Of a DNA stretch of 64,000 nt, positions 1 through 9,901 are shown piece after piece. This DNA is from Candidatus Poribacteria bacterium (lineage in GTDB: Bacteria; Poribacteria; WGA-4E; PCPOR2b), in NCBI GenBank assembly GCA_022822785.1, contig JAJEAL010000026.1:62001-126000 (forward strand), in the 5' to 3' direction. Within the stretch, counting starts at the first letter, position 1. The number at the start of each line of letters is the position of its first letter. Position numbers and translations under genes: made by a program. A model generated the notes under the pieces. That model was not told the origin of the DNA and ran no database searches. It saw only the letters and a list, made by a program, of their open reading frames with translations.

Positions 1-1763
1 TTTATAGACAACGCTTTGTCGATGGGGATCGCGACTTAGGCGTGGCATCGGGGACACTGCTGTCGGAAGATATAGACGAACTGGCTGCGTTTGTTGGGTG
101 GACATCGTGGTTCAGTATCACTACACGTCCAAACAGCGATGGTTCCTATACGAATAACTTTCCGCCCATCCCTGACCTTGGCCTGACAGCAACACCACAC
201 ACATACGCATGGACAGCATGGACTGTTGGACTGGTTTTACTCATTGCACTTCTGATTGTGATTGGCTACAGTTTTGTAGAAGTCGAACCCATCCCCGAAC
301 TTCCCCCTCTTGAGGAACGTGCTCACACCCCATTGGTATTCCTTCAGAAAGTAGCGTTGCTGCTTTTAGCCGGATGTACACTGGTCTTCTTAATCCAAAC
401 TTTGGCGGGCGGCTATCTGGCGAACGCCTACGCCAGCCGCGGAGATTTCTACGGACTATTTAATCGATTGGGATTGGAACGGATGAAAATTTTCCCATTC
501 CAAGGTATTCGATCGGTGCATACGGCGACTGCCGTTATCTGGGTAGTTGGGATGTGGATGTCCGGGGCACTTTACGCGGCGATTTTGCTTGGTGGACGTG
601 AAAAGCGATGGCATCACCCTGTGACCTATTTTGCGTTGATTATCCTCACAATTTCTGTTGTTGGTACGTTGGTTGGCGTATACGCTAGTATTAGGGGGTG
701 GCTTGGTGATTCATGGTGGCTCGTCGGCAGTGAAGGTACAGAATACCTAGAAATGGGGAGGTTATGGCGGGTTGGTATTGGAGTGGGCTTCGTAGGCTGG
801 ACGATTGTGCTCACCTCTGTTCTAAGAAGTGCTCAAACCCGATGGCAACCCCTGCTGAATTTATTGATACTGAACAGCGTCGGTATTACTGCAGCGTTCT
901 TTGCCAGTTTCTTGTACCGACCCGACAGTCATTGGGTCATTATTGATTTCTGGCGCTGGTGGGTTGTTCACCACTGGGTTGAAGGAATCTTCACATTCTT
1001 CCAGATACTCGTAATGGGGTGGTTCTTTGCGGGGCTTCGTCTCGTCACCAATGAGGAAGTCACCAAGAGTCTCTATTTGGAGGGTGCTATCGTTTTACTG
1101 GCAGGTTTTTTAGCCATTGGACATCACTACTGGTGGGTTGGTGAACCCACATTCTGGATAGGGATTGGCAGTGTCTTTAGCACGCTGGAGGTGTTACCCC
1201 TTTTCCTCTTGCTTTCTAGTGCCTTGAACACATTTAAATCAGACGCGACCCACAAAACTCAACATAAGTTACCACTTTACTTTTTCATCGCCTCTGCCTT
1301 TTGGCAGTTCATCGGATCGGGAATTTTAGGACTACTGATTAACTTGCCGATTGTCAATTACTACGAACACGGAACCTTCCTCACGGTTGCACATGGCCAC
1401 GCTTCGTTTTTTGGAGCATTCGGTTTCTTAGCGCTGGGAATGCTACTTTATGCAACACGTCACGCTCAGTTTGATGGATGGAACGAAAGATGGATCAAGA
1501 TAAGTTTCTGGCTGTTTAACATCGGTCTAGCTATTATGCTCGTGTTTTCAGTTGTTCCCATCGGCGTGCTGCAACTGTTGGAAGCGATACGTGTGGATTA
1601 CGCCGCCGCTCGAACACTGTCCTTTTACGAAGGGACATGGGTTCATCTGTTCAATAAATTGCGGATGCCTGGAGACACGCTCATTATTATTGGTGCTGCG
1701 CTGTTAGCGTGGGAAGTGCTGCCGAAGACAGTACGAATCGTATTGAATTCAAAGGATATTTAG
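1..1763 (+). CDS. norZ: Nitric oxide reductase, quinol type (NorZ/qNOR-like), 5' end outside window
   Basis: Reduces nitric oxide to nitrous oxide in the inner membrane. The reading frame is open to the window edge, so the GTG at 42 is probably internal; about 590 of the usual roughly 750 residues are visible. Counting from position 42, His160 fits a heme ligand, His310/His311 with Glu314 and the pair His361/His362 fit the non-heme iron site, and His451-x-His453 fits the two heme axial ligands. The segment before the first visible helix ([11 protein letters not shown]) resembles the periplasmic domain that marks quinol-dependent, single-subunit enzymes. About a dozen hydrophobic segments follow. 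It is followed after 6 bases by a DUF481 barrel gene. The NO reductase family call is firm; the quinol subtype is inferred from the N-terminal segment and the lack of a visible NorC. Confidence 0.9.
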   Translation, partial: YRQRFVDGDRDLGVASGTLLSEDIDELAAFVGWTSWFSITTRPNSDGSYTNNFPPIPDLGLTATPHTYAWTAWTVGLVLLIALLIVIGYSFVEVEPIPELPPLEERAHTPLVFLQKVALLLLAGCTLVFLIQTLAGGYLANAYASRGDFYGLFNRLGLERMKIFPFQGIRSVHTATAVIWVVGMWMSGALYAAILLGGREKRWHHPVTYFALIILTISVVGTLVGVYASIRGWLGDSWWLVGSEGTEYLEMGRLWRVGIGVGFVGWTIVLTSVLRSAQTRWQPLLNLLILNSVGITAAFFASFLYRPDSHWVIIDFWRWWVVHHWVEGIFTFFQILVMGWFFAGLRLVTNEEVTKSLYLEGAIVLLAGFLAIGHHYWWVGEPTFWIGIGSVFSTLEVLPLFLLLSSALNTFKSDATHKTQHKLPLYFFIASAFWQFIGSGILGLLINLPIVNYYEHGTFLTVAHGHASFFGAFGFLALGMLLYATRHAQFDGWNERWIKISFWLFNIGLAIMLVFSVVPIGVLQLLEAIRVDYAAARTLSFYEGTWVHLFNKLRMPGDTLIIIGAALLAWEVLPKTVRIVLNSKDI

Positions 1764-1769
1764 GGAAAT

Positions 1770-2567
1770 ATGAAGATTGCCCACATGTACCCAATAAAAT
1801 ATACTGCAGCTTTGACCTGTCTGCTTGCCCTGTGCACGAGTGTTAAAGCACAGGTCAATATTGAAACTAAGCGGCGGATAGACTCAAAATCAGGTTGGTA
1901 TAATGATATTGGTTTAAGTTTAAAATACCAATCCGGCAATACAGACCTACTCAAACTTGAGACGAGTTTGCGATCAGATTATTTAGTTGGCAGGTATCAC
2001 ACGTTCGGTATTCTCACCTTTCAACAAGAAAAGCAAGGCGGAAAAGTGTATACCGATAAAGGGTTTATTCACTTGCGGGGTGCCCGTTCTGTCATTGAGC
2101 ATCTGGGCGTAGAGATATTTACTCAGAAACAGTATAATGAATCAATTCTGTTACAAGACCGGAATTTGGCTGGCGGGGGCGTGCGTCTCTCAAACCTCAA
2201 GCAACACACGAACCCGAAAAATACAGGACTGAACCTGTACCTTGGTATTGGAGCAATGTGGGAGAACGAGACCATAAATGATAAACAGCACGGCAAGGTA
2301 GAGACGAATATTATCCGCTCTACCAATTACATCTCTGCAATATGGCGCATTCATAAACGATGGACCGCGATCATAACTGGCTACTACCAGCCCTATATCC
2401 AACGTTTTTCTGATTTTCGCGTTCTTTCCGAGAGTCGTTTTGAGTTTCATTTGACGGAAAAGGTGTCAATCACCACCCGATTGAACTTGCGCTACGACAG
2501 TGAGCCCCCTGCCGGGATTGAGGCACACGACCTAGAAATTGTCAATGGGTTGAGCTATAAATTTTGA
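1770..2567 (+). CDS. DUF481 family outer-membrane beta-barrel protein
   Basis: 265 residues. An N-terminal signal peptide ends near residue 28 (SVKAQ). The rest alternates polar and aromatic or hydrophobic residues in strand-length blocks (GLSLKYQSGNTD, RYHTFGILTFQQEK) and ends in a C-terminal aromatic residue (LSYKF), as expected of an outer-membrane barrel. The spacing and the N-terminal strand pattern match the DUF481/YdiY family. The gene starts 6 bases after the nitric oxide reductase and ends 9 bases before the Na/Pi transporter, so co-transcription is likely. The physiological role of the family is not well defined, and the link to NO reduction is only positional. Confidence 0.7.
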   Translation: MKIAHMYPIKYTAALTCLLALCTSVKAQVNIETKRRIDSKSGWYNDIGLSLKYQSGNTDLLKLETSLRSDYLVGRYHTFGILTFQQEKQGGKVYTDKGFIHLRGARSVIEHLGVEIFTQKQYNESILLQDRNLAGGGVRLSNLKQHTNPKNTGLNLYLGIGAMWENETINDKQHGKVETNIIRSTNYISAIWRIHKRWTAIITGYYQPYIQRFSDFRVLSESRFEFHLTEKVSITTRLNLRYDSEPPAGIEAHDLEIVNGLSYKF

Positions 2568-2576
2568 GAGAAAGAC

Positions 2577-4358
2577 ATGAATAACTCATGGTTAAACCTT
2601 CCACAAATTAGAATTGTGTTTCTTTGCATGGTCCTCTGCTGGGGTATAGCAACCCTATCTTTTGCCGCAGAAGACACTGTTCCAGCCAGCGCAAGCAGTT
2701 TACACCTGTTTACCATGGTTATGGGGCTATTCGGTGGATTGGCACTCTTTCTATACGGCATGGAGAAGATGGCTGCTGCATTGAAAGTTGCCACCGGCGA
2801 GCAGTTGAAAATTATTCTCGCTAAGCTCACAACCAACCGCGTCACCGGCGCGTTGACAGGTGCCGCCGTCACTGCAATCATTCAGTCATCATCGGTTACG
2901 ACAGTGCTAGTGGTCGGATTTATTACAGCCGGAGTGATGTCATTTTCCCAAGCTGTGGGGGTCATCCTTGGTATCAATGTTGGTACAACAATCACCGCAC
3001 AGATTATTGCGTTCCAGATTACTGAGTATTCCCTTCTATTGGTAGCAGTGGGTTTCGCTATGGTATTTATTGGAGCTCAAGATAGAGTAAAACAATATGG
3101 GGCAATGGTGATGGGTTTAGGATTGTTATTCTTCGGCATGGGTGTGATGAGTGATGTAATGAAACCGCTGCGAAGCTATCAACCATTTTTGGACCTGATG
3201 GCGCACATGAAGAATCCAATCTTGGGGATTCTAATTGCCGCTGCCTTCACAGGGCTTGTCCAATCTTCATCGGCAACCACCGGCATTGTCATTGTCATGG
3301 CAAGTCAAGGATTTATCACACTGCCTGCCGGTATTACTTTAATTTTCGGTGCCAATATCGGCACCTGTGTTACGGCTTTGCTCGCTTCCATTGGCAAACC
3401 GAAAGAAGCTATTCGAGCGGCTGTCGTGCATATCGTGTTCAATATCATTGGCGTAGTCATCTGGATCGGATTCATTGGTCAGTTAGCTCAGATTGTGATT
3501 TGGTTGTCGCCGGCGGCTCAAGGCGTGTCTGGAGTCGAGAAACTCGCAGCTGAAACACCGCGACAGATCGCCAATGCACATACCATTTTTAACATTGCCA
3601 ACACCATTATTTTCTTACCCTTTGCTGGATTCATTACACGGTTGACCGAGCGGCTTGTGTCTGATAAGCCAGCAGTTGAAGTAGAACCGGAAGCAACGCC
3701 TACATTAACAACCCAACTGAACCCAGAACTCCTGGCTGTGCCGAGTTTAGCGATTGAACAGGCACAACGCCAGATTGTGTTAATGGCTGAAGTGGTTCGG
3801 GGGATGCTAGCGGACATCATGCCCGCTTTTATGGCAAATGACATGCGGATTATAGAGCGCATCACACGACGCGAGGACCACGTGGATCACCTAGACCGGC
3901 AAACGACGAGCTATCTCACGCAGATTGCCCATAGCGATCTCAGTTTACAGCAATCCGAACGTATCGTAAAATTGCTGCATGTCACCACTGACTTAGAGCA
4001 TACCAGTGATGTTATTGCAGAAAGCTTAGTTGCCCTCCTCGTCAAAAAAGCGGAAGGAAATATCGAGCTGTCTGAGGAAGGTCAGGAAGAATTGATTGGG
4101 TATCATCAACTCGTTTTGGAAAGTTATGAGCGGGCGATTGAGGCGTTTGAAAATGACAATACAGCGCTCGCTCAAACGGTGAGAGCCTCCAAGCCCGAAC
4201 TGGATCAATTAGAACGCACCTACCGGCAGACACATTACAATCGACTCAACCGTGAAGTGCAAGCGTCCGTAGATAGCAGCCACATTCACCTAGACCTCGT
4301 TGATTATTTGCGCCGTATCAATGCTTACGCAGAATCAATTGCAAGAGTGACATCATAA
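2577..4358 (+). CDS. Na+/phosphate cotransporter family protein with C-terminal PhoU domain
   Basis: 593 residues. After an N-terminal hydrophobic stretch, two inverted-repeat transport halves each carry the family QSSS signature: QSSSVTT near residue 103 and QSSSATTG near residue 230. Around residues 395-590 a helical PhoU-like domain follows, as in NptA/YjbB proteins. The family imports or exports phosphate coupled to sodium across the inner membrane. The gene is packed between the DUF481 barrel (9 bases) and the repeat protein (11 bases), with a GAGAGAAAG sequence before the ATG. No pho-box is evident, so regulation is unknown. Confidence 0.92.
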   Translation: MNNSWLNLPQIRIVFLCMVLCWGIATLSFAAEDTVPASASSLHLFTMVMGLFGGLALFLYGMEKMAAALKVATGEQLKIILAKLTTNRVTGALTGAAVTAIIQSSSVTTVLVVGFITAGVMSFSQAVGVILGINVGTTITAQIIAFQITEYSLLLVAVGFAMVFIGAQDRVKQYGAMVMGLGLLFFGMGVMSDVMKPLRSYQPFLDLMAHMKNPILGILIAAAFTGLVQSSSATTGIVIVMASQGFITLPAGITLIFGANIGTCVTALLASIGKPKEAIRAAVVHIVFNIIGVVIWIGFIGQLAQIVIWLSPAAQGVSGVEKLAAETPRQIANAHTIFNIANTIIFLPFAGFITRLTERLVSDKPAVEVEPEATPTLTTQLNPELLAVPSLAIEQAQRQIVLMAEVVRGMLADIMPAFMANDMRIIERITRREDHVDHLDRQTTSYLTQIAHSDLSLQQSERIVKLLHVTTDLEHTSDVIAESLVALLVKKAEGNIELSEEGQEELIGYHQLVLESYERAIEAFENDNTALAQTVRASKPELDQLERTYRQTHYNRLNREVQASVDSSHIHLDLVDYLRRINAYAESIARVTS

Positions 4359-4369
4359 GGAAAGCCAAA

Positions 4370-5659
4370 ATGGATAAAATTAAATTACCTTGTTATCTAG
4401 TGGCTAGTTGTTATATTTTCTTGATATACAGCTTCCTACTGACCTCCTCAAATACGGAGGTTATCGCAGCGGATTCGTCAACTCCAAATAAAGAAAAAGA
4501 ATATGTTTATCTCCCCCTTGCTCTTTCGATTGTGCCACAAATAAGTGCCGTTGAGTATGAACCGAACGAGGTGCCCCATCTGTCCTTTAATCTCTTAGCT
4601 GGCTACTACGCCAAACTGGATGGGTTTGAATTAGGCGGACTTGCTAATTTGCAGACAGAGGAGGTATACGGTGTGCAGATTGCCGGCTTGACAAATGTTG
4701 TTGGTGGGAATGTCAAAGGATTTCAAGCCGCAGCTGGACTTAATCTCACCCGTACTGATCTCAAGGGATTACAGGTCGCCCTCGGTGCGAACATTGTCCC
4801 CGGAAATGTTGAGGGATTCCAAGCCGCCTACGGACTCAATTTGGCAGGCAGCAACCTTGATGGAATTCAGCTCTCAGGCGCTGCAAATATCGTTGATGGA
4901 TACGTTGAAGGAGCTCAGGGGTCCTATGGGTTTAACATCGCCCGTGGTGACCTCAAGGGATTACAGGTCGCGAGAGGTGCGAATATTGCCGGTGGGAGTG
5001 TCCGAGGATTCCAAGGTGCTTTTGGGCTTAATCTTGGGAATGATATCTACGGTCTGCAGGTCAGTGCACTCAATATCGGGCGCGGGCGTGTCGGTGGAAC
5101 GCAGATTGGCGTTATCAATATAGCTCGAAGCATGACAGGGTTCCAGCTGGGTGTTGTTAATATATCAGCAAGTAATACCGGTACTTCTGTTGGGTTATTT
5201 AGTTTTGCTAAGAGTAAACCCTTGCATCTTCGGCTGTGGACCAGCGATACGGAAAATGCAAATGTGGGATTGCGGTTCGGCAGTAGTCGCAGCTATAATT
5301 TATTGCTAGCGGGTGCCCAACAAAATTCGGATCCGATGCGGTGGTCTTACGGGATTGGTATGGGCGGCCATACTCCACTTAGCGAGCATTTCTTTATGAA
5401 CATTGATGGCGTTGTTCGACATGTTCACTACGGTGTGTGGGATAAAGATAATCAAGACAACTTCCTGACCAAACTTCGCATTGCTATCGGTTGGGAACAG
5501 TATCAGCGCCTGAGTGTCTTCGGCGGCATTGCGCTAAATGTCTTTCTATCGGGTGAAAGTGAAGCCTCCGATTTCGCCTATGGTCTAGACTATTTGACAG
5601 AATGGGGTGGCGTGAAAATCCGTCTTTGGCCCGGTGTATTTGCTGGCGTTCAGTTTTAG
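4370..5659 (+). CDS. Surface protein with 16-residue GxQ repeats (LA_2272-type)
   Basis: 429 residues. The N-terminal hydrophobic segment (residues about 5-30) looks like a signal sequence or anchor. Residues about 90-280 are a tandem array with a period near 16 residues and pattern xGxQxxxGxNIxxGxV, e.g. KGLQVALGANIVPGNV then EGFQAAYGLNLAGSNL. The array matches the LA_2272 surface-repeat type first named in Leptospira. Residues about 285-429 look like a short beta-rich barrel domain ending in an aromatic residue (GVQF). At DNA level one 64-residue double unit is recently duplicated: CTCAAGGGATTACAGGTCGC occurs near 4761 and again near 4952. Fourth gene of the likely norZ operon. Function unknown; a cell-surface or outer-membrane location is inferred. 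Confidence 0.75.
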   Translation: MDKIKLPCYLVASCYIFLIYSFLLTSSNTEVIAADSSTPNKEKEYVYLPLALSIVPQISAVEYEPNEVPHLSFNLLAGYYAKLDGFELGGLANLQTEEVYGVQIAGLTNVVGGNVKGFQAAAGLNLTRTDLKGLQVALGANIVPGNVEGFQAAYGLNLAGSNLDGIQLSGAANIVDGYVEGAQGSYGFNIARGDLKGLQVARGANIAGGSVRGFQGAFGLNLGNDIYGLQVSALNIGRGRVGGTQIGVINIARSMTGFQLGVVNISASNTGTSVGLFSFAKSKPLHLRLWTSDTENANVGLRFGSSRSYNLLLAGAQQNSDPMRWSYGIGMGGHTPLSEHFFMNIDGVVRHVHYGVWDKDNQDNFLTKLRIAIGWEQYQRLSVFGGIALNVFLSGESEASDFAYGLDYLTEWGGVKIRLWPGVFAGVQF

Positions 5660-5890
5660 GCATAGATCCAGTTAAAGTGTACGTCATATGGCTCTCCCGC
5701 TCTAGGGTCCCAAGTTGCTTAGTGCAGCGACGACAGTTCATTGGGGAGACAAATCTACGTTCCGTTTCTGGTTACGTATTATACATGGTGGATAAAGTTC
5801 ATATCTCGCGACCCAATTGCCATAGCATACGGTAATAACCACGCTTAAAGAAATCAGTTTAAGATGTAACACAGCTCAAATGAATCTGTC

Positions 5891-7843
5891 ATGCTTATCA
5901 ACCGCCTAAAAAATAGATTAAAATTTCAGATTGAGCAGCTCTTGTTACGCGGCGCGCATTCTCGACTACTGTTTATTACATTACTAGTTGGCATAGTTGC
6001 TATCGGGGGAGGATTGCTAGTGCAGGCAACAGACTCTCCCTTTGATGGTAACAAGACCGCGATTTGGTGGGCGTTTTTGCGGCTTACGGATCCGGGATAT
6101 TTGGGCGACGATGAAGGCGTAACACGTCGCGTGATTTCAACGGTGTTGACAGTGCTTGGATACGTTCTTTTCATGGGTTCTTTAGTCGCGATTATGACAC
6201 AGTGGCTCAATCAGAAGATTCGTAATTTTGAGAGCGGGCTCACCCCGATTGTGCGGCGCAACCATATTCTGATTTTGGGATGGACCAACCGCACGCCCGC
6301 TATTGTCGAAGAACTGATGTATTCTGAAGAGCGTGTGCGTCGGTTTTTAGACCGACTTGGCGTTCGTGGGTTACATGTGGTCATCCTATCCGAAGATGTG
6401 AGCTTAGAACGCACCATGGAATTACGCAGCGCGCTTGGGGCGCTGTGGGATGCGAGAAAGATTACCTTTCGATCGGGGATTCCGCTGCGAATAGAGCATC
6501 TGGAACGGGTCGATTTCCGAAATGCCAGCGTCATTATTCTGCCGGGCGCTGATTTTGCCTATGGCAGCGCGGATGAATCTGATACATTCGTTGTTAAAAC
6601 AGTACTATCAATAGCAAATCAGCAAGGCACTAGGAGAAATCAACCCTTGCCTCTGTTAGTAACAGAGCTCTTCGATTCGAGTAAAATTTTCATGGTACAA
6701 AAGGCGTATCAGGGGGTCCTCGAAATCTTAGCAACAGACGTTTTTATTTCACGATGCATGGCGCAGAACATCCGCCATCCGGGACTGTCGCATCTGTTCC
6801 ACGAAATCTTGTCCCACAGACAAGGAAATTCCATCTATATCCACACGTCTGAATCATTTGCGGGTGTTCGTTTCTGGGATCTGGCGAGGGCATGTCCCAA
6901 AGCAATTTTGATCGGTGTAGTGCGTCCTCACCGCGAGAGGTTTCTCCCTATACTCAATCCATCGAAAGATCTGATTTTAGAATCAGGGGACCGCTTGGTC
7001 TTTTTGTCTGAGACATATCAAGATTGTGAGATACCGAAAGATTTCTCATCGAAACAATCACCGCCTCAACCTGAGTCCACAGCGCCGCAGAGGGCTCAAA
7101 TTCAAATTGATCGCAAGCGACGTATCTTGATTCTGGGTTGGAGTCACAAAGTTGCGCCGCTGATCGACGAACTCGACGACTATCTGCTTGAACAGTTTGA
7201 AATCTCGACGCTATCTCGTAAGCCTATTGTTGATAGAGAAATTGGATTGGTGCAGCAAGGAATTGACCTAGACCGTGTGACGGTGAGTCATTACGACGGA
7301 GATCTCACCTCCCTTTCCGATTTGGAAACCGCACATCCGAGCAGCTACGATAATGTCGTAATGCTCGGGAATGATTGGTTAGAAACGCAAGAAAAATCGG
7401 ACGCCCGGACAATTACGGGACATCTAGTGGTAAAGAATATACTTGAAGGATATGTCCCGGGACCGAGGATTTTAGTAGATCTGATGGATGCCAACAATAT
7501 CGGGTTGTTCCAGGATGAAAATACGGAGGTACTGGTTACACCGGTGATGGCAAGCCATGTATTGGCACAAGTTGCGTTGCGACCGGAACTGAATGCGGTT
7601 TATACAGAACTATTTGGGGCCGGGGGCGCAGAGATATGCTTTCGATCTGTCAGGGATTATAACATAGCAGATCAAAGGATAAGGTTCGGAACACTCAAGG
7701 AAATAGCGGCAGATCGCGGTGAAATCACGCTGGGCGTTCGCTTAAGAAATAGTTCGATTGAACTGAATCCAGCGCAAGACAAAACCTATGTATTACAGGA
7801 GCAGGATGATTTGATTGTATTGGTTCAGGAGGATGCAGCATGA
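5891..7843 (+). CDS. CASTOR/POLLUX-like ion channel with tandem RCK-type domains
   Basis: 650 residues. Two clear membrane segments (about 25-45 and 80-102) flank a pore loop containing TDPG near residue 70, the position of the A/T-D-x-G filter in CASTOR/POLLUX channels. Two nucleotide-binding-like folds follow, starting at HILILGW (about 125) and RILILGW (about 415), each beginning with a Rossmann beta strand. In plants these channels control nuclear calcium spiking; bacterial homologues are poorly characterised cation channels. The stop overlaps the start of the mscS-type gene by four bases (ATGA), so the two are translationally coupled. No good ribosome-binding site precedes the ATG at 5891. 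Confidence 0.85.
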   Translation: MLINRLKNRLKFQIEQLLLRGAHSRLLFITLLVGIVAIGGGLLVQATDSPFDGNKTAIWWAFLRLTDPGYLGDDEGVTRRVISTVLTVLGYVLFMGSLVAIMTQWLNQKIRNFESGLTPIVRRNHILILGWTNRTPAIVEELMYSEERVRRFLDRLGVRGLHVVILSEDVSLERTMELRSALGALWDARKITFRSGIPLRIEHLERVDFRNASVIILPGADFAYGSADESDTFVVKTVLSIANQQGTRRNQPLPLLVTELFDSSKIFMVQKAYQGVLEILATDVFISRCMAQNIRHPGLSHLFHEILSHRQGNSIYIHTSESFAGVRFWDLARACPKAILIGVVRPHRERFLPILNPSKDLILESGDRLVFLSETYQDCEIPKDFSSKQSPPQPESTAPQRAQIQIDRKRRILILGWSHKVAPLIDELDDYLLEQFEISTLSRKPIVDREIGLVQQGIDLDRVTVSHYDGDLTSLSDLETAHPSSYDNVVMLGNDWLETQEKSDARTITGHLVVKNILEGYVPGPRILVDLMDANNIGLFQDENTEVLVTPVMASHVLAQVALRPELNAVYTELFGAGGAEICFRSVRDYNIADQRIRFGTLKEIAADRGEITLGVRLRNSSIELNPAQDKTYVLQEQDDLIVLVQEDAA

Positions 7844-8721
7844 ATAACTGGCAGGAGCTTCTTGACGTCTTAAAGAGAAAGCTTATTTCGTTGGGAGATG
7901 TAACAGTAACTCCCGCAGTTTTGCTAACGATTGTATTGATTATGCTAGCGGCATTGTGGATCTCGCAGCTGTTGCAGCGCATGTTACGGCGCAATCTGTT
8001 TAGACGAATGCACCTAAACGAAGGCACACAGGCAACTATTTGTCGTATATTGCACTATATCATAATGTTAGTAGGTCTTTTTATGGCCATAAATCAGATT
8101 GGAATCAGTTTGACAACCTTGGCCGCGATAAGTGCGGTATTGATGGTAGGGATTGGTTTAGGATTGCAAAATATTACCAGTAATTTTATCAGTACCCTCA
8201 TTATACTATTTGAGCGGCCTGTCCAAGTGGGAGATTTTGTGGAGGTAAGCGGTGTCCAAGGTCGTATTCGTAGGATTAAAACACGCAGCTCAGTCGTTGA
8301 AACGTTAGACAATGTATCAATTATTGTGCCCAATTCAAATTTCATATCTGAGAATGTAACGAATTGGAGCTATCGGGATTCTAAGGTGCGTATCCATATA
8401 CTTGTTGGCGTATCTTACGGCTCGGATGTGGATTTAGTCGAAAAAACTTTGCTCCAAGCGGGGCGCACCCATCAGGAGGTGTTGTTAAATCCTGAACCGA
8501 CGGTACAGTTTTTGGAATTTGGCGATAGTTCACTCAATTTTGATTTACTAGTTTGGATCAATGACGCCTCCCGCCAGTATATTATAAGGAGCGACCTGAA
8601 TTTTGCGGTCGTAAAAGCGTTTCGAGAGCAAGGTATTACGATTCCGTTCCCGCAGCGGGATCTGCATATTCAAAGTGCGATACCACTTAAGTTTAGCCAA
8701 AGGCAGATGAACGACCAATGA
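7840..8721 (+). CDS. Mechanosensitive channel, MscS family
   Basis: 293 residues. It has three N-terminal hydrophobic helices (about 25-48, 68-90 and 92-115), the pore-lining helix with the small-residue run ISAVLMVGIGLGLQNI, then the beta domain beginning FERPVQVGDFVEV, which is the hallmark of MscS. The channel opens under membrane tension to release osmolytes. Length matches small MscS proteins (about 285 residues). The start overlaps the end of the CASTOR/POLLUX-like gene (ATGA), and GGAGG at about 7828 lies upstream. The coupling suggests both channels act in one ionic or osmotic response. Confidence 0.93.
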   Translation: MNNWQELLDVLKRKLISLGDVTVTPAVLLTIVLIMLAALWISQLLQRMLRRNLFRRMHLNEGTQATICRILHYIIMLVGLFMAINQIGISLTTLAAISAVLMVGIGLGLQNITSNFISTLIILFERPVQVGDFVEVSGVQGRIRRIKTRSSVVETLDNVSIIVPNSNFISENVTNWSYRDSKVRIHILVGVSYGSDVDLVEKTLLQAGRTHQEVLLNPEPTVQFLEFGDSSLNFDLLVWINDASRQYIIRSDLNFAVVKAFREQGITIPFPQRDLHIQSAIPLKFSQRQMNDQ

Positions 8722-8740
8722 AAGGCAGCATTATTCCACT

Positions 8741-9898
8741 ATGACGGAAGTTGGTTTAAGTATCCTATTCCAAGAGCAGTTGGAGCTTGTTGAAGACAAA
8801 TCTGTCGGATTAATCACCAATCAGACCGGAATTAACCCCCAATTCCAGAGTAATCTAACGCTGCTTGCTGAACCCCCCAAAATTCAACTTAGAGCGCTTT
8901 TTAGCCCGGAACATGGTATGTCAGGAAGCGCGCAAGCTGGAGTTCACATCGCTTCCGCCACCGGCGGAGGGGAACAGATCCCGATCTACAGTCTATATGG
9001 GAGGACGCGGCAGCCGACACCGGAAATGCTTGAGGGTATTGATGTGCTGGTATATGATATCCAAGATGTCGGTTCCCGCTTTTACACCTATATCTCGACG
9101 ATGCTTCGGTCAATGAGCGCAGCGGCAGCCGCCAATGTGGATTTTGTGGTTCTCGACCGTCCAAACCCGATTCGCGGCGATCGGGTTGAGGGCAATCGGC
9201 TTAGACGGGCGTTTCAATCTTTTGTTGGGGAAACTGCGATTCCAATCCGTCACGGTATGACTGTCGCTGAACTAGCGCAATTTTGTAAGACCGAGCTGGA
9301 TTTCGTGCCTTCACTGCGATTGTATGTTGTTTCAATGCGCGGTTGGCAGCGGGCGATGTGGTATGATCAGACCGGACTGCCTTGGGTGCCACCCTCTCCG
9401 AATATGCCGACCCTCGAAACAGCAACACTGTATCCCGGCATCTGCCTCCTTGAAGGTACTAACCTTTCGGAAGGACGCGGAACGACCAAACCGTTTGAGT
9501 GGGTTGGGGCACCGTGGATAGATTCAGAGAGATGGGCAGACAAGCTCAATAATATAAAACTGGCTGGCACCCACTTCCGTCCGATTCAGTTTACATCTAC
9601 CTTTTCCAAGTACGCAGAGGAACCGTGTCACGGTGTGCAGGTACACATCACAGACCGTGACCAATTCAAGCCTGTTGACGTTGGTTTACATCTCATCGCA
9701 ACGGCTTGCCGCGACTACCGGGACCACTTTGAGTTTCGGGAGAATAGAGGACGGTATTTCTTTGACCTCTTGGCTGGAACCGATGAACTGCGGCTAAGAC
9801 TAATGGAGGGCGAATCACCCACCGAAATCCTTCAGGCGTGGGAAAACGAAACCAAAGAGTTTATTGACGAACGCCGTCCGTATCTGCTTTACGCTTAA
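8741..9898 (+). CDS. namZ: Exo-beta-N-acetylmuramidase NamZ (DUF1343)
   Basis: 385 residues. Family landmarks are visible: GLITNQTG near residue 27, the FSPEHGM segment near 52, YDIQDVGSRFYTY, DRPNPI near 134 and EGRGTTKPFEW near 245. NamZ removes MurNAc from the non-reducing end of peptidoglycan fragments. No signal peptide is visible at this start (MTEVGLSILFQEQ), whereas the characterised Bacillus enzyme is exported, so this copy may act in the cytoplasm. The next gene, anmK, begins 3 bases after the stop, tying it to amino-sugar recycling. The ATG at 8741 follows the MscS gene by 19 bases; a weak AAGG lies upstream. Confidence 0.9.
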   Translation: MTEVGLSILFQEQLELVEDKSVGLITNQTGINPQFQSNLTLLAEPPKIQLRALFSPEHGMSGSAQAGVHIASATGGGEQIPIYSLYGRTRQPTPEMLEGIDVLVYDIQDVGSRFYTYISTMLRSMSAAAAANVDFVVLDRPNPIRGDRVEGNRLRRAFQSFVGETAIPIRHGMTVAELAQFCKTELDFVPSLRLYVVSMRGWQRAMWYDQTGLPWVPPSPNMPTLETATLYPGICLLEGTNLSEGRGTTKPFEWVGAPWIDSERWADKLNNIKLAGTHFRPIQFTSTFSKYAEEPCHGVQVHITDRDQFKPVDVGLHLIATACRDYRDHFEFRENRGRYFFDLLAGTDELRLRLMEGESPTEILQAWENETKEFIDERRPYLLYA

Positions 9899-9901
9899 AC
9901 C

